Positions 28,377 through 37,516 of a stretch of DNA of 64,000 bases are shown in pieces; within the stretch, counting starts at the first letter, position 1; the number at the start of each line of letters is the position of its first letter. Made by a program: the position numbers and the translations under genes. The DNA comes from an uncultured SAR116 cluster alpha proteobacterium (GTDB lineage: Bacteria > Pseudomonadota > Alphaproteobacteria > Puniceispirillales > Marisalimonadaceae), in assembly GCA_902539895.1 (NCBI GenBank), contig CACBMD010000001.1, positions 54,459 to 118,458 of the forward strand, given 5' to 3'. Below the pieces are notes generated by a model. The model saw nothing but the letters and a program-made list of their open reading frames with translations, was not told the DNA's origin and did no database searches.

Positions 28377-29144
28377 TTATTTTACTATTTCAGGTTTAGC
28401 GCTAGAGTAATTTTTTTTCTCAGGAATAATACCTAATCTATTTGCAACTTCTTGATATGCCTCTTTTAACCCACCTAATTCTTGCCTAAACAAATCTTTA
28501 TCCATTTTCTTATTAGTTTTAATGTCCCATAATCTGCAGTTGTCTGGGCTTATTTCGTCAGCTAATAGCAAAATTGAGTTGCCATCTTCAGAATAATATC
28601 TTCCAAACTCAATTTTAAAATCTACAAGTTTAAGACCTATTCCCAAAAACAGGCCTCTTAAAAAATCATTAATCCTAAGACCGTATTCTTGCATTTCCTC
28701 TAATTCATCTCTAGTGCCCCACTGAAAGTTTAGTATATGATCTTCGTTTATAAGTGGATCACCCAACTCATCTTTTTTCAAATAATGTTCAATGAGGGGT
28801 CTTGAAAAAACACTACCTTCTTTTAAACCAAGTCTTTTTACAATGGATCCAGCAGCAATGTTTCTAACAACAAATTCTATAGGTATTATTTCAACTTTTC
28901 TTACAAGTTGTTCTCTCATGTTTAACTTTTTGATATAATGAGTTGGTATTCCAATCTCATTTAATTTGTGCATCAAGAAGTCAGAAATAGAATTATTTAA
29001 AACTCCTTTACCATTAATTATGGAATGTTTTTCAGCATTATTTGCAGTGGCATCATCTTTAAAATATTGTATAACTGTATTTGAGGTAGGACCTTCAAAG
29101 ATTGTTTTAGCTTTCCCATTATATAAAATTTTCTTTTTAGACAT
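28377..29144 (-). CDS. purC: Phosphoribosylaminoimidazole-succinocarboxamide (SAICAR) synthase
   Basis: 255 residues. Joins CAIR and aspartate with ATP. Seen: LYNGKAKTIFEG, the ATP-binding N-terminal segment, FKDDATANNAEKHSII, the VEFVVRN-type segment IPIEFVVRNIAAGS, the KIEFGRYYSEDG strand and ADEISPDNCRLWD, which carries catalytic acidic residues. It lies 14 bp after purB. Confidence 0.96.
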   Translation of the reverse strand: MSKKKILYNGKAKTIFEGPTSNTVIQYFKDDATANNAEKHSIINGKGVLNNSISDFLMHKLNEIGIPTHYIKKLNMREQLVRKVEIIPIEFVVRNIAAGSIVKRLGLKEGSVFSRPLIEHYLKKDELGDPLINEDHILNFQWGTRDELEEMQEYGLRINDFLRGLFLGIGLKLVDFKIEFGRYYSEDGNSILLLADEISPDNCRLWDIKTNKKMDKDLFRQELGGLKEAYQEVANRLGIIPEKKNYSSAKPEIVK

Positions 29145-29158
29145 AGATTAATTATCCT

Positions 29159-30466
29159 CTAGTCAAAAACTCTGTCAAATATATGATTAACATGAACAAA
29201 ATGTTGATCTAAATTGAACAATTCATCTATTTCTTTTTCACTAAGGTATTTAGTCACCTTTTTATCATTTTTTAACAAGTTTTTGTATACATCTTTTCTT
29301 TTATATTCTAGAGTTTCCCAAACTTTCATGGCATTTTCTTGAACCATTTCATAGGCATCTTCTCTACTAGCACCTTTCTGTGTTAGTGCAAGTAATACTT
29401 GTTGTGAGTGAACAAGACCACCAAGTTTTTCTAAATTTGTTAACATTGTGTCAGGATAAATAAGCAAATTTTCAATTACATTATTTAATCTATGTAAAGC
29501 AAAATCTAAGGTTATTGTTGCATCGGGAGCAATCATCCTTTCTACGGATGAATGTGAAATATCCCGCTCATGCCACAATGTAACATTTTCTAAAGCTGGT
29601 ATAACCGAAGATCTAACTAATCTTGCAAGTCCAGTTAGATTTTCTGTAAGCACAGGATTTCTCTTATGTGGCATTGCACTTGATCCTTTTTGACCTTGAG
29701 AAAAATATTCTTCTGCTTCCCTCACTTCAGTTCTTTGCATATGTCTTATTTCTGTTGCTAAGCGTTCAATACTAGATGCAATTATTGCCAGGGTTGAAAA
29801 GAACATTGCATGTCTGTCTCTTGGAATAATTTGTGTTGAAACATCTTCAGGTACTAAATCCATTTTTTTAGATACGTAGTTTTCTACAAATGGGTCAATA
29901 TGAGCAAAAGTTCCTACTGCTCCTGATATAGCACATGTACTAATTTCTTTTTTTGCTTCAATTAATCTTTTTTTATTACGTTTGAATTCAGCATAGTAAC
30001 CGGCGAGTTTCAAGCCAAATGTAATTGGTTCTGCATGTATACCATGAGATCTTCCAATTGTAATAGTATGTTTATGTTCGAAAGAACGTTTTTTTAATGT
30101 TTCAAGTAATTGATTAATATCATTTAATAAAATATCAGATGCATTTCTTAATTGTATAGAAAGAGTAGTATCCAAAATATCAGAAGATGTCATACCCTGA
30201 TGAATAAACCTTGCATCTTCTCCAATATATTCTGCCAGGTTTGTTAAAAATGCAATTACATCATGTTTAGTTGTTTTTTCAATTGCATCAATTTTATTAA
30301 TATCAAACTTCCCTTTTCTCCAAATTATTTCTGCAGATTTTTTTGGTATTACACCTAATTTTGCTTGAGCATCACAAGCATGAGCTTCAAGTTGGAACCA
30401 TATATTAAATTTCTCTTCTTGAGACCAAATTTTAACCATATCTTTTCTTGAATATCTTTCAATCAT
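29159..30466 (-). CDS. purB: Adenylosuccinate lyase
   Basis: 435-residue fumarase/aspartase-superfamily enzyme acting twice in purine synthesis: on SAICAR and on adenylosuccinate. Seen: HDVIAFL, the catalytic His segment GRSHGIHAEP, and the superfamily signature GSSAMPHKRNP with its flexible serine loop. First gene of the minus-strand purB-purC-purS-purQ-purL-bolA-grxD run, whose promoter would lie in the 30,467-30,589 gap; no purine riboswitch or clear operator is seen there. Confidence 0.96.
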   Translation of the reverse strand: MIERYSRKDMVKIWSQEEKFNIWFQLEAHACDAQAKLGVIPKKSAEIIWRKGKFDINKIDAIEKTTKHDVIAFLTNLAEYIGEDARFIHQGMTSSDILDTTLSIQLRNASDILLNDINQLLETLKKRSFEHKHTITIGRSHGIHAEPITFGLKLAGYYAEFKRNKKRLIEAKKEISTCAISGAVGTFAHIDPFVENYVSKKMDLVPEDVSTQIIPRDRHAMFFSTLAIIASSIERLATEIRHMQRTEVREAEEYFSQGQKGSSAMPHKRNPVLTENLTGLARLVRSSVIPALENVTLWHERDISHSSVERMIAPDATITLDFALHRLNNVIENLLIYPDTMLTNLEKLGGLVHSQQVLLALTQKGASREDAYEMVQENAMKVWETLEYKRKDVYKNLLKNDKKVTKYLSEKEIDELFNLDQHFVHVNHIFDRVFD

Positions 30467-30589
30467 TTCAAAACCTAAATCATTTTTTTAGAAAGTTTAT
30501 ATTTTTTCTTTTGATCTATTTTCTTATACTGGATAAATAAACATATATACATATATATATTTTTTTTTTAATTTTAATACGAGAATAAA

Positions 30590-30760
30590 ATGATTATCGG
30601 AACACTTTTAAAAAATGCGGTAAAAATTTTAGCGACTAATCCAGCAGCAAGAAAAAAAGCAGGAGAGTTAGCTTTAAAAGGTTATGAAAAAGCTAAACCA
30701 ATTATCAAAGAAACTTCAAAATCTCTAAAAAAAACAATTAGAGAAAATTTAAAGAAATAA
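30590..30760 (+). CDS. Small basic lysine-rich protein, 56 aa
   Basis: ATG at 30590, TAA at 30758-30760, in the 311-bp gap between purB and map. The product begins MIIGTLLKNAVKILATNP and continues with repeated Ala/Lys segments, so it is strongly positively charged and probably one or two amphipathic helices. GAGAAT lies close before the ATG. The upstream gap contains a TA-repeat and a T9 run (about 30,540-30,570). I do not recognise the family. Possible roles, such as nucleic-acid or membrane binding, are speculation. Confidence 0.55.
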   Translation: MIIGTLLKNAVKILATNPAARKKAGELALKGYEKAKPIIKETSKSLKKTIRENLKK

Positions 30761-30777
30761 ACACAAAAAATTAATAT

Positions 30778-31566
30778 TTAAATTGGGTAATCTGGTTGTG
30801 TATAGCCTTTAGGAGAATACGTAAAAACTTCATATCCATTTGATGTCACTCCTATACTGTGTTCAAATTGAGCTGATAAACTCTTGTCCCGAGTAACTGC
30901 TGTCCAACCATCAGATAGAATTTTGACATCATATTTCCCTGAATTAATCATAGGTTCAATGGTAAAAATCATACCTTCTTCAAGAATATCTCCAGTATTT
31001 GGCTGCCCATAATGTAAGATTGTTGGAGGTGCGTGGAAGACTTTTCCAAGACCATGGCCTGTAAAATCTCTTACAACTGATAATCCATTTTTTTCAGCAT
31101 GAGTTTGAATTGCATGGCCAATATCACCTGTAGTACTTCCAGGTTTGACCGTTTCAATTCCTAACCAAAGGCACTCATAAGTTACTTTAGTCAAAAATTT
31201 TGCTTTCCTAGATGGCTCTCCCACAAAATACATTCTGCTTGTATCACCATACCATCCATCAAGTATTACAGTTACATCAATGTTAAGAATGTCTCCTTCA
31301 TCAAGAATTTTGTCTCCAGGTATGCCATGACAAACAACGTGATTTACAGAAATACAAGTGGATTTAGGGAATCCTCTATAATTTAATGGTGCTGGTATAG
31401 CGTCATTTTTTAAAATATAATCATGACATAAATCATTTAGATACCCAGTTGAAACACCACTTTTAACATATGATGTTATATAGTCTAAAACATCAGCTGC
31501 TAATTTACCTGCAGCATGCATTTTTAAAAATGCTTCTTTGTCATGTAAATCTATATCTTTTTTCAT
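30778..31566 (-). CDS. map: Methionine aminopeptidase, type I
   Basis: 262 residues. Removes the N-terminal Met of new proteins. Seen: the metal-binding set in NIDVTVILDGWYGDTSRMYFVG (two Asp), FTGHGLGKVFH (His), EEGMIFTIEPMI (Glu) and SAQFEHSIGVT (Glu), with VCHGIPGDKIL carrying the substrate His. Standard length for type Ia. It is convergent with the small lysine-rich gene and divergent from the cinA-like gene. Confidence 0.96.
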   Translation of the reverse strand: MKKDIDLHDKEAFLKMHAAGKLAADVLDYITSYVKSGVSTGYLNDLCHDYILKNDAIPAPLNYRGFPKSTCISVNHVVCHGIPGDKILDEGDILNIDVTVILDGWYGDTSRMYFVGEPSRKAKFLTKVTYECLWLGIETVKPGSTTGDIGHAIQTHAEKNGLSVVRDFTGHGLGKVFHAPPTILHYGQPNTGDILEEGMIFTIEPMINSGKYDVKILSDGWTAVTRDKSLSAQFEHSIGVTSNGYEVFTYSPKGYTQPDYPI

Positions 31567-31663
31567 TTCAACTAGTAATTTGTTTTATATATAATTCTTA
31601 TAAATTGTAATATATGATTATAAATATCTACGTACAATATTAATTTTTATTAAGGATTTTTTT

Positions 31664-32437
31664 ATGGTGGCCTCAGCAGGTATAATAATTATTGGTGATG
31701 AAATTTTATCTGGAAGAACAAAAGATTCCAATATTAATTGGATTGCATGTGAATTAGACAATTTAGGTATAAGGTTAAAGGAGGCAAGAATTATTCCAGA
31801 TGAATCAAGCACAATTATTAACACAATTCAAGGTTTTACAAATAAATATACATATGTTTTTTCTTGTGGAGGAATTGGTCCAACCCATGATGATATTACC
31901 ACAGAATGTGTTGCTAAAGCTTTCAATCAAAAGTTATATAAAGACTCAGAAGCTATGAGAAGATTAAAATTACATTATGAGGGTACAAACATTGAGTTTA
32001 ATGAGGCTCGTCAAAAAATGGCAATTTTACCAACAAATTCTGAGTTAATAGATAATCCAGTCTCTGCCGCACCTGGCTTTAGAATTGAAAATCTTTTTGT
32101 TTTTGCGGGTGTTCCAAAAATAATGCAGGGAATGTTTAATTCAATTTTGAGTGATTTAACAGGTGGCAAGAAACTTAAATCAAAAACTGTGTCAAGCAAC
32201 ATTGGTGAAGGTCTTATAGCAAAAGACTTAGAAAAAATAGAAAATAAATTCTTAAACGTGAAAATTGGTTCATATCCATATTTTAAACCAGGGAGTTTTG
32301 GAACATCTATTGTATTAAGATCAGAAGATGAACTATCTCTAGAAAAAGCTTCTGAAGCAATTTTAGAAATTGTAATAAAATTAGGTGGAAAAGGAAAAAT
32401 TTTAGATGGTAATGAGATTGATAATAGATCTTTATAA
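31664..32437 (+). CDS. Molybdopterin-binding/CinA N-terminal domain protein
   Basis: 257 residues. Seen: IIIGDEILSGRTKDSN, the start of the MoCF/CinA N-terminal fold, SCGGIGPTHDDITTECVAKAF, and AAPGFRIENLFVFAGVPKIMQGMF. It lacks the C-terminal amidohydrolase (PncC) domain of full CinA, so it is the single-domain form frequent in alphaproteobacteria. Related proteins act as ADP-ribose pyrophosphatases or in NAD-derived compound turnover; the competence-related name is historical. The start is GTG-adjacent: the ATG at 31664 is followed by GTG. Its stop touches the rhomboid gene. Confidence 0.85.
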   Translation: MVASAGIIIIGDEILSGRTKDSNINWIACELDNLGIRLKEARIIPDESSTIINTIQGFTNKYTYVFSCGGIGPTHDDITTECVAKAFNQKLYKDSEAMRRLKLHYEGTNIEFNEARQKMAILPTNSELIDNPVSAAPGFRIENLFVFAGVPKIMQGMFNSILSDLTGGKKLKSKTVSSNIGEGLIAKDLEKIENKFLNVKIGSYPYFKPGSFGTSIVLRSEDELSLEKASEAILEIVIKLGGKGKILDGNEIDNRSL

Positions 32438-33157
32438 TTATTTTGAACTAGGAACAGAGCCATTTAAGGTTCTGTTTTTTTTTGCAATTTTATTTTTCAT
32501 TATATTTATTAAAAGTACTCCTGATATAAATCCACCAATGTGTGCAGCATATGCAACACCCCCAGAGTTTAAGTCAGATCCATTAAAACTAATAAATTGA
32601 ATTATTATCCATCCTCCAAGTACAATAAAAGCTCTTATTCTAAATACTTTTACAAAAATTATAAACCAGAATAAAACTTTTATATTTGCTTTAGGGTATA
32701 AAACTAAATAGCCTCCAAGCACACCAGCAATTGCACCTGATGCACCAATCATTGGTATAGTTGATGTGGGATCAATTATTGCTTGAGTGAACGCGGCAAC
32801 AATTCCAGAAACTAAATAAAAAATTATAAATTTTAATTTCCCTAACCTTTCTTCAATGTTATCTCCGAAAATGTAAAGATAAGTCATATTTCCAATTATA
32901 TGCATCCAGCCACCATGTAAAAACATAGAAGTGAAAATTGATAAAAAAGGAGGTATAATTTTAAGATGTCCTGATAACTCAGAATGTCCAAATAAAATAG
33001 CTGGTATCATACCAAAACTTAAAAAAGTCTGTTCCACTATATAAGTAGGATCAAAAATTTGGTTAAGAAAAATAAATGAACAAGAAAAAATTATTAACCA
33101 AGAAATAATTGGTTTTTTACTTGTGGGATTTTCATCTGCAAACGGAAAAAAAAACAT
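32438..33157 (-). CDS. Rhomboid family intramembrane serine protease
   Basis: 239 residues with six or seven hydrophobic helices. Seen: HGGWMHIIGNMTYLYIFG (rhomboid L1/helix 2 segment with HIIGN), the nucleophile Ser140 in GASG at 138-141 and the catalytic His206 in AAHIGG. Both dyad residues are present, so it should be active and cut transmembrane proteins in the inner membrane. The longer C-terminus ends in a basic tail. It starts at the panC stop (1 bp gap) and is probably co-transcribed with it. Confidence 0.93.
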   Translation of the reverse strand: MFFFPFADENPTSKKPIISWLIIFSCSFIFLNQIFDPTYIVEQTFLSFGMIPAILFGHSELSGHLKIIPPFLSIFTSMFLHGGWMHIIGNMTYLYIFGDNIEERLGKLKFIIFYLVSGIVAAFTQAIIDPTSTIPMIGASGAIAGVLGGYLVLYPKANIKVLFWFIIFVKVFRIRAFIVLGGWIIIQFISFNGSDLNSGGVAYAAHIGGFISGVLLINIMKNKIAKKNRTLNGSVPSSK

Positions 33158-34000
33158 TTAAAATTCAATGTTATCAATTAATCTAATATTATTTATTGTA
33201 ATAGATCCTAGAAATACTTTGTTACCTTTAAAATTATTTTTTGAGATGATATTAAGTTCGCTATCTCTCAATTCAAAATAATCAGGTACTAGGTTTTTTG
33301 ATATTAAAAATGAATTGGCGTTATCCAATATCTCATTTAACTCTTTTCTTTTGTGGTAAGAATTCACACTATTTTGAAGACACTTAAATAAATTTGCAGC
33401 AATTTCAAATTCTTTTTTAGATAAATAATTATTTCTTGAAGATAGGGCAACACCATTTTTTGATCTTATTATAGGAGCTTTTACAAGAGATATTTTAGGG
33501 TGTAATAATTTAGCCATTTGTTTTATTAAAATTTGTTGTTGATAATCTTTTGCACCAAAAACAGCTATATCTGGATTAATTAATTCAAATAATCTATTAA
33601 CTACAGTTAATACTCCATCAAAATGACCAGGTCTAATCTTTCCACAAAGCTCAGATCCAAGATTTCCAGAATCTAAGGTTTTAACTTTTTCAATTTTAGA
33701 AAACACTTCTTCACCACTACTAGGAATAAATAAAATATCACAATGTTCTTTTTTTAATTTTTCTATATCTAATTTTTCTGTTCTTGGATATTTTTTAAAG
33801 TCTTCATTTATTCCAAATTGAAGAGGATTAACAAATATTGAAGTAATTGTTTTTGTTGCTTTTAATTTAGCTAATTTTATTAAGGACAAGTGTCCATCAT
33901 GTAAATTGCCCATAGTAGGAATTAATGCTAATTTGCCTGGACGTTTAGAGAATTCTTCTAGGGTTTTATATAGTTCTTCTCTTGTACGAGTAATAACCAT
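33158..34000 (-). CDS. panC: Pantoate--beta-alanine ligase
   Basis: 280 residues. Condenses pantoate and beta-alanine with ATP in pantothenate/CoA synthesis. Seen: PTMGNLHDGHLSLI with the HxGH nucleotide-binding motif, SIFVNPLQFG, GHFDGVLTVVNRLF, FGAKDYQQ and RSKNGVALSSRNNYLS, all standard. It is the first gene of panC-rhomboid; the tRNA-Leu gene lies 47 bp upstream on the same strand. Confidence 0.96.
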   Translation of the reverse strand: MVITRTREELYKTLEEFSKRPGKLALIPTMGNLHDGHLSLIKLAKLKATKTITSIFVNPLQFGINEDFKKYPRTEKLDIEKLKKEHCDILFIPSSGEEVFSKIEKVKTLDSGNLGSELCGKIRPGHFDGVLTVVNRLFELINPDIAVFGAKDYQQQILIKQMAKLLHPKISLVKAPIIRSKNGVALSSRNNYLSKKEFEIAANLFKCLQNSVNSYHKRKELNEILDNANSFLISKNLVPDYFELRDSELNIISKNNFKGNKVFLGSITINNIRLIDNIEF

Positions 34001-34047
34001 TTATATAATGACCTATATTATTTGTTTGATATTTAAAACAAATTATA

Positions 34048-34134
34048 TGGTACGAGCGGGGGGACTTGAACCCCCACGTCCTTATCGGACTCTGGATTTT
34101 AAGTCCAGTGCGTCTACCATTCCGCCACGCTCGC
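34048..34134 (-). tRNA. tRNA-Leu (anticodon UAA)
   Basis: 87 nt including an encoded CCA. Acceptor stem GCGAGCG pairs with CGCTCGT (one G-U at the end), the anticodon stem CTGGA/TCCAG encloses CTTAAAA with anticodon TAA, a long variable arm follows (class II tRNA, as for Leu), and the T-arm GGGGG-TTCAAGT-CCCCC is intact. It reads UUA, a codon very common in this AT-rich window. Confidence 0.97.
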
Positions 34135-34240
34135 AAAACCATATAACTGTTGTGTAGCCTAGCTTTTTGGCTAAGGCAAGTTTTTTATAGATTTAAATAT
34201 TAATTTTAATATAGTTTGAATTATTAATTTGGAGAATAAT

Positions 34241-35341
34241 ATGGTTCAAAATAAATTAGGCAGTAAAATTGAAGGTGAAGAATATTTAGTTCTTCATGAA
34301 TTTGCTAAAAAAGCTAAAGAAAAACTTTCAAAAGAAACTTGGGATTATCTAATTGGTGCTGCTGAAACTGAAACAACCTTTAAAAGAAATAGATTTGCTC
34401 TTGACAGTTTAGCATTTAGACCAAGAGTATTAAGAGATGTTGAAAATGTTGATATTTCTACTAATTTAGTTGGTCATTCTTTAAGAATGCCAGTAATTCT
34501 TGCACCTATAGGGTCGATGCAAGATTTTGTTGATGGAGCAGGAATTGCTCCAACAATTGCAGCATCTGAATTTGGTATATTGCACATGATTAGCTCTACT
34601 TGTTTGCCAGGATTAGAAGAAGTTGCAAAAAGCGTTAATTATCCAAAACTATTTCAATTATATATAAGAGGCAACCAAAATTGGGTAGATGATCAGATCA
34701 AAACTGCTATTGACTGTAATTATGCAGGTATATGTTTGACAGTTGATTTAGACGCTTATGGAAGAAGAGAAAGAGATCTTGCAAAAAGATATAGGACAAC
34801 ATCAAGACAAAGTGCAAGTGGTTTTGAGTATCAAATGCGATTTTCATGGAAAGATATTGATAGGATTAAATCTTATTGTGATTTGCCAATTATAATAAAA
34901 GGTATAGCTACTAAGGAGGATGCTTTATTGGCTATAAAACATGGTGTTGAAATAATTTATGTTTCTAATCATGGAGGAAGACAATTAGATTTTGGAGTTG
35001 GTGGTTTGAATGTTTTGCCAGAAATTGTTGAGGTGGTTGAAAATAGAGCAAAGATCATTTTTGATGGAGGCATAATGCGAGGCACAGATGTTTTAAAAGC
35101 AATTGCATTAGGAGCAGATTGTGTTGGTATTGGAAGGCTTCAGGGATTTGCTGCAGCTGCTGGAGGATCTAAAGCTATTTTTCGAATGCTTGAGCTACTA
35201 GAAACTGAAATTTTGACAGGTCTAAGATTGCTAGGATTAAACTCATTGTCAAAACTTGATCAAAGTTATTTAAGTAAAGATTATGCATTTGATTCCAAAA
35301 ATGTATTAAGTGCTTTCCCATTAATAGATGAAGGATATTAA
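34241..35341 (+). CDS. FMN-dependent alpha-hydroxy acid oxidase/dehydrogenase
   Basis: 366 residues from ATG 34241, set by GGAGAA 5 bases upstream; a TTG at 34229 would overlap that site. Seen: a TIM barrel with EKLSKETWDYLIGAAE, LAPIGSMQDF, the KGIATKEDAL strand with the FMN lysine, and the active-site SNHGGRQLD segment with catalytic base His244 and the substrate Arg three residues on. The family includes lactate dehydrogenase LldD, glycolate oxidase and mandelate dehydrogenase. Which hydroxy acid is used cannot be told. Confidence 0.9.
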   Translation: MVQNKLGSKIEGEEYLVLHEFAKKAKEKLSKETWDYLIGAAETETTFKRNRFALDSLAFRPRVLRDVENVDISTNLVGHSLRMPVILAPIGSMQDFVDGAGIAPTIAASEFGILHMISSTCLPGLEEVAKSVNYPKLFQLYIRGNQNWVDDQIKTAIDCNYAGICLTVDLDAYGRRERDLAKRYRTTSRQSASGFEYQMRFSWKDIDRIKSYCDLPIIIKGIATKEDALLAIKHGVEIIYVSNHGGRQLDFGVGGLNVLPEIVEVVENRAKIIFDGGIMRGTDVLKAIALGADCVGIGRLQGFAAAAGGSKAIFRMLELLETEILTGLRLLGLNSLSKLDQSYLSKDYAFDSKNVLSAFPLIDEGY

Positions 35342-35958
35342 GAAATTTTTGTGATTATTTCTTGGAATCTTTTTAAAAATTTTTTCTCAACATCATTGGC
35401 TGATAGTGCAACTATAATTTGATGTTTAGAATTCAAATTTGGTTTTTTAATTATTTGTGAGGCTTCTTTTTCTCTATAACCAGCTAAATCAATAGCTTCG
35501 AACCAGGCAAGAGCTTTGTCTATTTTTTTTATTTTAGACTCTATATGTCTTGGAAGTAAAGCTGGTAACCCAAACCTAAGATAAATTGCTTTCATTAAAT
35601 TATCTTCAACATATCGATAACTATTATTGAGAGCATATTTAAAAGGTGTAATTAAATCTCCTATTACAAACTCTGGTGCATCATGAAGTAGGGCTCCTAA
35701 ATTCCATTTTTTATCCAAGTTTGGGTACTCAATGTTGAATAGTTCTTCAACTAACAAAGAATGTTGAGCAACTGAATAAGGATATTTACCTGTAGTTTGA
35801 CCATTCCATCTTGTAACCCTTGATAGTCCTAAAGCTATATCTTCAATTTCTATATCAAATGGAGATGGAGATAGAATGTCAAGCTTTCTACCTGATAACA
35901 TTCTTTGCCAAGCTCTTTGATTGATTTTTTTTAGAGGTTTAATGTTTTTGTTTAGCAT
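35338..35958 (-). CDS. HD-domain phosphohydrolase, YfbR-like
   Basis: 206 residues. Seen: the HD metal set His66 (SVAQHSLLVEE), His92-Asp93 (LLHDAPEF) and Glu96, then GDLITPFK, which matches YfbR-type 5'-deoxynucleotidases that dephosphorylate dNMPs. The last 4 bp overlap the stop of the convergent hydroxy-acid oxidase gene. The N-terminus has a basic extension of about 25 residues. Specificity for deoxynucleotides is inferred from the family. Confidence 0.85.
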   Translation of the reverse strand: MLNKNIKPLKKINQRAWQRMLSGRKLDILSPSPFDIEIEDIALGLSRVTRWNGQTTGKYPYSVAQHSLLVEELFNIEYPNLDKKWNLGALLHDAPEFVIGDLITPFKYALNNSYRYVEDNLMKAIYLRFGLPALLPRHIESKIKKIDKALAWFEAIDLAGYREKEASQIIKKPNLNSKHQIIVALSANDVEKKFLKRFQEIITKIS

Positions 35959-36025
35959 TCAAAAAAATATATTGATTTATTATTCATTAAATATAAAAGA
36001 ATAGAAAAATTATTAGGGTTTAATT

Positions 36026-36727
36026 TTGGACTTTTATCAAGCACAAAATAAGTATAGGCAAAAACAGTTTAGATCAATATTAAATTATATTTTTAAACTT
36101 ATAATGATTATTATTGCTGTTTTTATTGGATGGTGGCTTGGTAACCGTGATAAATTGGTTCTAATACAAGAAAATGAAAAAATAATTAACGATTTTAATG
36201 ATCAAAAAATTGAATTAGACAGAAAATTAACTGATATAAGATTGAAGCTTAAAGAAGCTAACCTTGCACTTGATACTCAAAACATAAGAAATAAAGATAC
36301 TGACTTTGGTAGAGATGCAAAAAATATTCTTGCATCAAATTTAGCTAAGGGCGTTCCTGAAAATGAAATAATCGATGCTCTGAGATTACTTGGTTTTAAC
36401 AAAACTTGTAGCAAATTTGACTATAAAGAGTTAGCTGTTTCAACACAATCATTTATACCACCTGAAAATACTTTATTATTATTATCAGGTGGATTAAAGA
36501 TAAAAGTTGAAGGTAATATATCTAACACAGTAACGGATAATCCTTATTTTGACCCATCCCAACCAATAAGAGTAATATTTATTTATTTAGGAAATAATGA
36601 TATAGTTGAGGGTAATTTGCCAATTACAAGAAACATTATGGCCGGAAAGTTCTCTGTAAAAATCAAAATATTAAAATCAAAGGTAAGAGGGGCTGTTATA
36701 GTTCAATATCAAAATTGTAAAATTTAA
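36026..36727 (+). CDS. Membrane-anchored protein of unknown function with coiled coil
   Basis: 233 residues from TTG 36026, with TAGGG 8 bases upstream. One transmembrane helix at about 22-40 (FKLIMIIIAVFIGWWLG) is followed by a charged heptad-like stretch at about 45-90 that could form a coiled coil, then a globular region with a small beta-rich end. The single membrane anchor, coiled coil and globular end suggest a periplasmic protein tied to the inner membrane. I do not recognise a family. The downstream SDR gene is 12 bp away. Confidence 0.7.
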   Translation: MDFYQAQNKYRQKQFRSILNYIFKLIMIIIAVFIGWWLGNRDKLVLIQENEKIINDFNDQKIELDRKLTDIRLKLKEANLALDTQNIRNKDTDFGRDAKNILASNLAKGVPENEIIDALRLLGFNKTCSKFDYKELAVSTQSFIPPENTLLLLSGGLKIKVEGNISNTVTDNPYFDPSQPIRVIFIYLGNNDIVEGNLPITRNIMAGKFSVKIKILKSKVRGAVIVQYQNCKI

Positions 36728-36739
36728 TTTATTAATAAT

Positions 36740-37507
36740 GTGAAACATTTGAAAAAAAATAACAAAGAAAAAAAAACTGCTATTGTCACTGGTGCGAGTG
36801 ATGGAATTGGAGCTGCTTTTTCTAAATTATTAATTAATAAAGGTTGGGAAGTAATTGGTATTAGTCGCAGTTCTAGTAAATTGAGAGCAATCAAACAAAA
36901 CTTACTTTCAAATAGACACTCATTTAAATATTTTTCATGTGATGTACAAGATCTTAAAAAATTGAGAAATATAGCAAAAGAAGTTGAAGCACCTGACTTG
37001 CTTTTTTTGAATGCTGGTATTTATTCACCTGTGAGTGCAACTGAAATCAACCTAGATCTTTATAAAAAACATTTAAATATAAATTACCTTGGTGTATTGA
37101 ACAGTTATGAGGCATTTTTACCAGGTCTCATAAAAAAACAAAATGGTCATATAATCATTATGTCTAGTGTGTCTGGGTGGATTGGGTTGCCTAAAGCTGC
37201 TGCATATGGTCCGACAAAGGCAGCTTTAAGGTCATTTGCACAGTCTGCTCGTTATGATTTAAATCCTAAAGGTGTAAAAGTACAATTATGCAGTCCTGGC
37301 TTTGTAGAAACACAAGCAACCTCAATAAATGATTTTTATATGCCTGGTTTGATGAATGTTAACGATGCTGCTAATTTAATTTTCAAATATATGAGTTCAA
37401 ATAAATTTGAGTTTTCCTTCCCATTATCATTTTCTATTTTCATGAAGATTTTTAGTTGTCTACCTGATAAGATCTCATCTTATTTAATTAAAAAATTTAT
37501 AATATAA
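36740..37507 (+). CDS. Short-chain dehydrogenase/reductase
   Basis: 255 residues from GTG 36740. Seen: cofactor loop TGASDGIG at 17-24, LFLNAGIYSP, MSSVSGW, and the Tyr-x3-Lys pair in AAYGPTKAALRSFAQS. GISRSSSK after the second strand fits NADP(H). The hydrophobic C-terminus (FSFPLSFSIFMKIFSCLPDK) is typical of membrane-associated SDRs that act on lipids, and the neighbours (SnoaL-like gene, then Cfa and partners convergent) make fatty-acid or sterol-like substrates plausible. Confidence 0.85.
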   Translation: MKHLKKNNKEKKTAIVTGASDGIGAAFSKLLINKGWEVIGISRSSSKLRAIKQNLLSNRHSFKYFSCDVQDLKKLRNIAKEVEAPDLLFLNAGIYSPVSATEINLDLYKKHLNINYLGVLNSYEAFLPGLIKKQNGHIIIMSSVSGWIGLPKAAAYGPTKAALRSFAQSARYDLNPKGVKVQLCSPGFVETQATSINDFYMPGLMNVNDAANLIFKYMSSNKFEFSFPLSFSIFMKIFSCLPDKISSYLIKKFII

Positions 37508-37516
37508 AATTATGAA

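Noticed and set aside
30538..30569. TA-repeat and T-run before the lysine-rich small gene as a special element
   Set aside because: Simple AT-rich low complexity, common in this genome; no further structure is seen.
33906..34157. Plus-strand frame of 83 aa across panC and tRNA-Leu
   Set aside because: It overlaps the well-supported panC start on the other strand and the tRNA; its end (RAGGLEPPRPYRTLDFKSSAS) is translated tRNA antisense.
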